Of a DNA stretch of 46,448 nt, positions 42,885 to 46,448 are shown piece after piece. The stretch spans positions 1-46,448 of the forward strand of contig JALWOY010000178.1 in assembly GCA_027083355.1 (NCBI GenBank). Reading direction: 5' to 3'. The position numbers and the translations under genes are program-made. Source of the DNA: Phycisphaerales bacterium (GTDB lineage: Bacteria > Planctomycetota > Phycisphaerae > Phycisphaerales > UBA1924). The notes beneath the pieces were generated by a model that saw only the letters and a program-made list of their open reading frames with translations, was not told where the DNA came from and made no database searches. The stretch's first letter is position 1, and each line of letters opens with the position of its first letter.

Positions 42885-44550
42885 CTTTTGTGACCGTGTC
42901 GGGGGAATCTTTTCCCCGTTTCCAGAGGTCGTGGACTTCGAATTCCGGTCTTGGCTCGGTGAAGTCGAGGCGTGTGTGGCAGCCTCGGCTTTCTTCGCGC
43001 CATGCGGCGGCGCGGGCGACGAGCGCTCCGACGGTGAGCAGGTTCTGTGTTTCCCAAGCCTCGGGGTCGTCGAAGATTTTGTCGAGTGTGTAGCGTCCCC
43101 AGAAGTCGAACATTTCCTTGGTATCGCGCATTTTGGGCCCGGTGCGTTCGATGCCGACGTTCCGCCACATCGCGGATCTGAGACTGGAGCGGATATCGAC
43201 GAGGTCGATCTCGCCGTGGTCGCTGGGTCGGATGTCGCTGACGACCTGGGCGGGTCTCGGGGTTGATGAGCCGTTTTCGGCGGCGCGTTGCTTTGCGAAT
43301 CGTCCGGCTCTTTTCCCCATGACGAGCCCTTCGAGGAGGGAGTTGCTGGCGAGACGGTTTGCGCCGTGGAGGCCGGTGCACGCGATTTCGCCCGCGGCGA
43401 GCAGGCCGGGCACGTCCGTTCTTCCGTGCTCGTCCGTGCGGACACCTCCGACGGCGTAGTGTGCCGCGGGATGGACGGGGATGAGGTCTTTCGCGGGGTC
43501 GATGCCGAATCTGTGGAGCAATGCGTTGATCCCGGGGAATCGTTTGGCGAAGTTTTTGATGTTGCGGCAGTCGAGCCAGACGTGCGCCCCGCCCTGTTGC
43601 GTGATCCGTCTGACGATGGCGCGGCTGACGACGTCTCTGGGCGCGAGCTCCGCCATTTCATGGACTTCCGGCATGAAGCGTTGTTCGGCGGCGTCGAGGA
43701 GGATGCCGCCCTCGCCGCGGACCGCTTCGCTGATGAGTGCTCTGTGTGCGCCGGGGAGGTAGAGGGTCGTGGGGTGGAACTGGATGAAAGCGAGGTCGGC
43801 GATGGTCGCGCCGGCGCGGTATGCCATGGCGAGGCCGTCGGCGGTGGCCCCCTTGGGATTTGTTGTTTCACGGTAGAGGATGCCGGCTCCGCCGCTCGCG
43901 AGGATGGTGGTCCTTGCCCAGATCATCTGGAGGCCGTGCTTGGGGTGATGCGTGATCGCGCCTCTGACGGGGCTGGCGCTTTGTCGCGAAGGGGTGATGA
44001 GGTCGAGCGAGAAACAGTTTTCAAAGATGCGGATCCGAGGATTGGCTCGGGCGCGTTCGAGGAGGACGCGTTCGAGTTCTCGCCCGGTGGCGTCGCCGTG
44101 GGCGTGGTAGACCCGGTTGGCGTGGTGCCCGCCTTCCCGGCCTGTGAGGAGCCGCCCGGACTGTTCGTCGCGGTCGAACCGGATCTTCCATTCGATAAGC
44201 TCGCGGAGCCGATCGGCCCCCTCGCGGACGATAAGCCGGACGGCGTTTTCGTCGCACAGGCCGGCGCCTGCTTCGGCCGTGTCCTTGGCGTGGGCATCGA
44301 AAGAATCGTCGTCTCTGAGGACGCCGGCGATGCCTCCCTGCGCCCATGCGGTGTTGGTGGCGTCGAAGGGCCCTTTGGTGAGGAGGATCACGTCTCCGGG
44401 GGAATCGGAATCGGGATCGCCCGCGGCCTCGATGGCGGCGCGGAGACCCGCGCATCCGCCGCCGATGACGAGGGTGTCCGTGAAGATCTGCGGGAGGAGC
44501 GAAGAACGGAACGGGATGAGGTATCGCCTCTGGTCGTAGAGCGGGTGCAC
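42859..44550 (-). CDS. nadB: L-aspartate oxidase
   Basis: A 563-residue flavoprotein that oxidises aspartate to iminoaspartate, the first step of NAD synthesis. The FAD fold VIGGGCAGLRAAIEA is near the N-terminus, followed by NTAWAQGGIA, HHANRVYHAHGDATG, FIQFHPTTLY, HYAVGGVRTDEHGRT and NRLASNSLLEG, all standard for NadB. I chose the GTG at 44550, with AGGGGGG upstream and 14 bases after the DinB-like gene stop. NadA and NadC are not in the window. NadA is an Fe-S enzyme. Confidence 0.94.
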   Translation of the reverse strand: MHPLYDQRRYLIPFRSSLLPQIFTDTLVIGGGCAGLRAAIEAAGDPDSDSPGDVILLTKGPFDATNTAWAQGGIAGVLRDDDSFDAHAKDTAEAGAGLCDENAVRLIVREGADRLRELIEWKIRFDRDEQSGRLLTGREGGHHANRVYHAHGDATGRELERVLLERARANPRIRIFENCFSLDLITPSRQSASPVRGAITHHPKHGLQMIWARTTILASGGAGILYRETTNPKGATADGLAMAYRAGATIADLAFIQFHPTTLYLPGAHRALISEAVRGEGGILLDAAEQRFMPEVHEMAELAPRDVVSRAIVRRITQQGGAHVWLDCRNIKNFAKRFPGINALLHRFGIDPAKDLIPVHPAAHYAVGGVRTDEHGRTDVPGLLAAGEIACTGLHGANRLASNSLLEGLVMGKRAGRFAKQRAAENGSSTPRPAQVVSDIRPSDHGEIDLVDIRSSLRSAMWRNVGIERTGPKMRDTKEMFDFWGRYTLDKIFDDPEAWETQNLLTVGALVARAAAWREESRGCHTRLDFTEPRPEFEVHDLWKRGKDSPDTVTKDALFMQDQ

Positions 44551-44564
44551 GGTGAACCCCCCTG

Positions 44565-45206
44565 TCAGTGGGTGTTTTCGCTCGCGCAGCGGCATCCCTG
44601 GCCGCATGCTTGCGGTTGGGGATCGGGGGCCGGGCCGAGGATTGTGTCGAGCTTTGCGTTCAGGAATGCGGCGTGGTGTTCGAGGTGCCATGCGGCGTGT
44701 TCGAGGATTTGCCGGGCTGTTGTTTCGCCTGTCGTAGGTGAGAGTGCGCGTCGGTTCCAGTCCTGGGGGGTGCACTGGACGAGCCAGGTGGCGGTGGTCT
44801 GTCTGGTTGTGTAGATGGAAGCGAGGAGTGCTCCGGCGGGCATCATCAGGGCGTCGGGGCCGGGGCGGCAGAATCTCGAACCGATGAATGCCTGTTCATC
44901 GAAGTTTTCAAAGACCGGGTTTTCCTCGGCGAAGATCCGTCGGAGCCGGGTGGTGAAAAGTATTTCGGTGTCCATGAGATGGGTGAGCAGTGTTCGGCAG
45001 GACCACCGCCCCGCGGGCGGGGAGAAGGGGCGGTCCAGATCGTGGTCCGGGAGTTCGACGGCGCGCATGTCGAGGCGGCTGGTGCCGGCGCGGTATCGGT
45101 CGATCAGGGCCGGAGGGTCGAGGGCTGCGAACGATTCCCGGCATGGGGGGTGTGGCGTGGGTTGGTTTTCGGTGTTCGCCGGGCTTGTTGTCTGTTCGGA
45201 TGTCAT
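44565..45206 (-). CDS. DinB-like (YfiT-type) metal-binding protein
   Basis: A 213-residue four-helix-bundle protein. The metal-binding histidines of the DinB/YfiT group are visible in THLMDTE and EHAAWHLEHHAAF. Such proteins include thiol transferases and other metal-dependent enzymes. The C-terminus is Cys-rich (ACGQGCRCASENTH), which is not usual for the family and may bind metal. It precedes nadB on the same strand. Confidence 0.8.
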   Translation of the reverse strand: MTSEQTTSPANTENQPTPHPPCRESFAALDPPALIDRYRAGTSRLDMRAVELPDHDLDRPFSPPAGRWSCRTLLTHLMDTEILFTTRLRRIFAEENPVFENFDEQAFIGSRFCRPGPDALMMPAGALLASIYTTRQTTATWLVQCTPQDWNRRALSPTTGETTARQILEHAAWHLEHHAAFLNAKLDTILGPAPDPQPQACGQGCRCASENTH

Positions 45207-45258
45207 AGGACTGAACGATACGCGGGTGGGCGGGCCTCCGGGCGGATATGCTGGGTTG

Positions 45259-45711
45259 ATGTCGTCTTGTCCCCCCACTGCTGACGGGCGTTCCGGCGGA
45301 GCCGAATCGGGTGGTCGGTCGTTGGCGCTGCGCGTGATGACGATGCCGCGCGATACAAACCCGTACGGAACGATTTTCGGCGGGATCATCCTGAGCTATC
45401 TCGACCAGGCGGCGATGATCGAGGCGATGCGGCACGCGCACTGCACCTGGGTGACGGCTTCGATGGAGCGGGTGGATTTCATCGCCCCGGTGCGGCTGGG
45501 GGATGTGGTGGAGTTCTACACCGAGACGACGCGTGTGGGGACGCGGAGCGTGACGGTACGGGTCGAGGTTGACGCCCGGCGGCACGCGACGGGCGGTGTG
45601 GCGCGTGTGACGACGGCTTCGGTGACGATGGTTTCGCTGGACCATTCGGGGCGGCCGGTGCCCTTCGCCGAGGCGCCCCCGCCGATGATCACCGGTGGAG
45701 CCGGGGCGTGA
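45259..45711 (+). CDS. Hotdog-fold acyl-CoA thioesterase
   Basis: A 150-residue YciA/BFIT-type thioesterase. NPYGTIFGGIILSYLDQAAMI holds the hotdog helix with the family Asp, followed by VDFIAPVRLGDVVEFYTET. It hydrolyses acyl-CoA thioesters. It overlaps the next gene by four bases. A long frame extends upstream but the conserved part starts at 45259. Confidence 0.88.
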   Translation: MSSCPPTADGRSGGAESGGRSLALRVMTMPRDTNPYGTIFGGIILSYLDQAAMIEAMRHAHCTWVTASMERVDFIAPVRLGDVVEFYTETTRVGTRSVTVRVEVDARRHATGGVARVTTASVTMVSLDHSGRPVPFAEAPPPMITGGAGA

Positions 45712-46106
45712 CTTCGGGCGGCGGGGGTGATTCGGGTGGCGTGGGGTGGTCGGTGGTTTTCTCGTCGGCGGTCGTGCGCGTGGAGCGGTCGGGCAGGGTG
45801 CTGTGCGCGGCGTTTTTGAGTGAGCGCGTGGCCGACCGTGAAGCGGACATGCTGTTCGACGAGATCGAGCCGATGCTGGGCGAAGCGGGAGGGCTGATCG
45901 TGGATATCTCGCGTGTGAGCGTGCTGACGTCCGCGGGGATCGGTCTGCTCGTGCGGCTTCACAAACGGCTGCGGGCGGGCGGCGGCCGGTTTATCGTGTG
46001 CGGGTTGAGCGATGAGCTGAAGGAGCTGTTCTCGATCACATGCATGGATCGGCTGCTGCGGGTCGAGCGGGATCGGGCGGCCGCCGAGCGGGGGATGGCG
46101 GGATGA
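45708..46106 (+). CDS. STAS-domain protein
   Basis: A 132-residue STAS protein of the anti-sigma-factor antagonist type. LIVDISRVSVLTSAGIGLL (63-81) has the SAG signature with the likely phosphorylated Ser75. It starts at GTG in a GTGA overlap with the thioesterase and overlaps purN by four bases. It differs from the STAS protein at 14749. No partner kinase is adjacent. Confidence 0.82.
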   Translation: MTSGGGGDSGGVGWSVVFSSAVVRVERSGRVLCAAFLSERVADREADMLFDEIEPMLGEAGGLIVDISRVSVLTSAGIGLLVRLHKRLRAGGGRFIVCGLSDELKELFSITCMDRLLRVERDRAAAERGMAG

Positions 46107-46448
46107 GCAGGGACGGGCCGGCGCGTTTGGGAGTGCTGATCTCGGGTTCGGGCCGGACGCTGATGAATCTGCATGAGCGGTGTGCGCGGGGCGATCTCGA
46201 CGCGGAGATCGCGGGTGTGATCGCTTCGCGGGAATGCGTGGGGGCGGAGCGAGCGCGGGCGGCGGGGCTTGATGTCGAAGTGATCGGCGGTGAGATCCCG
46301 GCGGGGGTGCTTGAGCGGTGGGTCGAGGATCGCGGAGCCGATTTTGTGGTGCTGGCGGGGTATCTGCGGAAGGTGCCGGTGCCGGAAACTCTGCGGGGTC
46401 GGATCGTGAACATCCACCCGGCGTTGCTGCCCGGGGACGGGACGGGGG
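46103..46448 (+). CDS. purN: Phosphoribosylglycinamide formyltransferase, N-terminal part
   Basis: The window ends inside this gene; about 115 residues are present. VLISGSGRTLMNLHE is the nucleotide-binding start of PurN and VVLAGYLRKVP leads into RIVNIHPALLPG, which holds the catalytic Asn-Ile-His. It transfers a formyl group in purine synthesis. The ATG overlaps the STAS stop codon (ATGA). Confidence 0.92.
   Translation, partial: MSRDGPARLGVLISGSGRTLMNLHERCARGDLDAEIAGVIASRECVGAERARAAGLDVEVIGGEIPAGVLERWVEDRGADFVVLAGYLRKVPVPETLRGRIVNIHPALLPGDGTG

Noticed and set aside
1-46448. tRNA, rRNA or other standard RNA genes
   Set aside because: I looked for T-loop (GTTCGA) and rRNA-like words and for tmRNA, RNase P and SRP signatures and saw none; a covariance search would be decisive.
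1-46448. Horizontal transfer or a mobile element around the ars locus
   Set aside because: No integrase, transposase, tRNA flank or terminal repeats are visible, and codon use of arsM matches the rest of the window.

Overview
The window is 46.4 kb of high-GC DNA from a free-living bacterium, most likely a member of the Planctomycetota (class Phycisphaerae). The inference rests on several features seen together: a zinc-ribbon membrane protein with the CGYNLRGL motif, a dockerin-like tail on a secreted protein, a very large secretin-like protein, a BtpA-family protein, and many palindromic intergenic repeats. I see no rRNA, tRNA, phage, insertion sequence or CRISPR array. It reads as ordinary chromosome with an arsenic locus at the left end.

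Layout. 0-2.6 kb: divergent padR and arsR, then arsM, with three 90-bp tandem repeats between arsR and arsM. 2.6-4.4 kb (minus): a response regulator translationally coupled to a GAF/HD-GYP protein. 4.6-10.8 kb: an unknown protein, then a minus-strand block of coaX, a degenerate MnmE-like GTPase, a membrane-anchored TPR-like protein and an RluA-type pseudouridine synthase, and a conserved unknown on the plus strand. 11.1-14.6 kb: a 1148-residue secretin-like outer-membrane protein. 14.7-15.6 kb: a STAS antagonist plus an RsbW-like kinase. 15.6-19.3 kb: iron-sulfur cluster assembly (iscS, iscU, a lipoprotein hydrolase, erpA). 19.5-22.9 kb: two paralogous exported proteins of a family I do not recognise. 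23-25.8 kb: an ACT protein, an exported unknown and an exported thioredoxin. 26.2-27.7 kb (minus): a DUF4139-like exported protein. 27.9-31.7 kb: modABC-moaC-mog, joining molybdate uptake to cofactor synthesis. 32.3-36.3 kb: a BtpA-like protein, a zinc-ribbon membrane protein, purQ and holB. 36.6-40.4 kb (minus): hrpA. 40.6-41.5 kb: a leader with a promoter, two small ORFs and an intrinsic terminator ahead of an aspartokinase-like gene. 41.5-42.3 kb: a repeat-rich spacer. 42.3-46.4 kb: a lipoprotein, nadB and a DinB-like protein (minus), then a thioesterase, a STAS protein and the start of purN (plus).

How the genes fit together. arsR, arsM and the neighbouring padR make a compact arsenic-response locus. 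modABC-moaC-mog imports molybdate and makes molybdopterin. The isc genes build Fe-S clusters, which the Moco pathway also needs. Two partner-switch components (14.7 and 45.7 kb) and the response regulator/HD-GYP pair are signalling modules.

The strongest candidates for something undescribed are (i) the attenuator-like leader at about 40.58-40.85 kb upstream of an aspartokinase-like protein that lacks the usual N-terminal phosphate-binding segment, (ii) the paired FGDWWY proteins, one carrying a dockerin-like tail and the other a lipoprotein signal, (iii) the hairpin repeats inside the ars operon, and (iv) a dispersed palindromic repeat whose copies show compensatory base changes.
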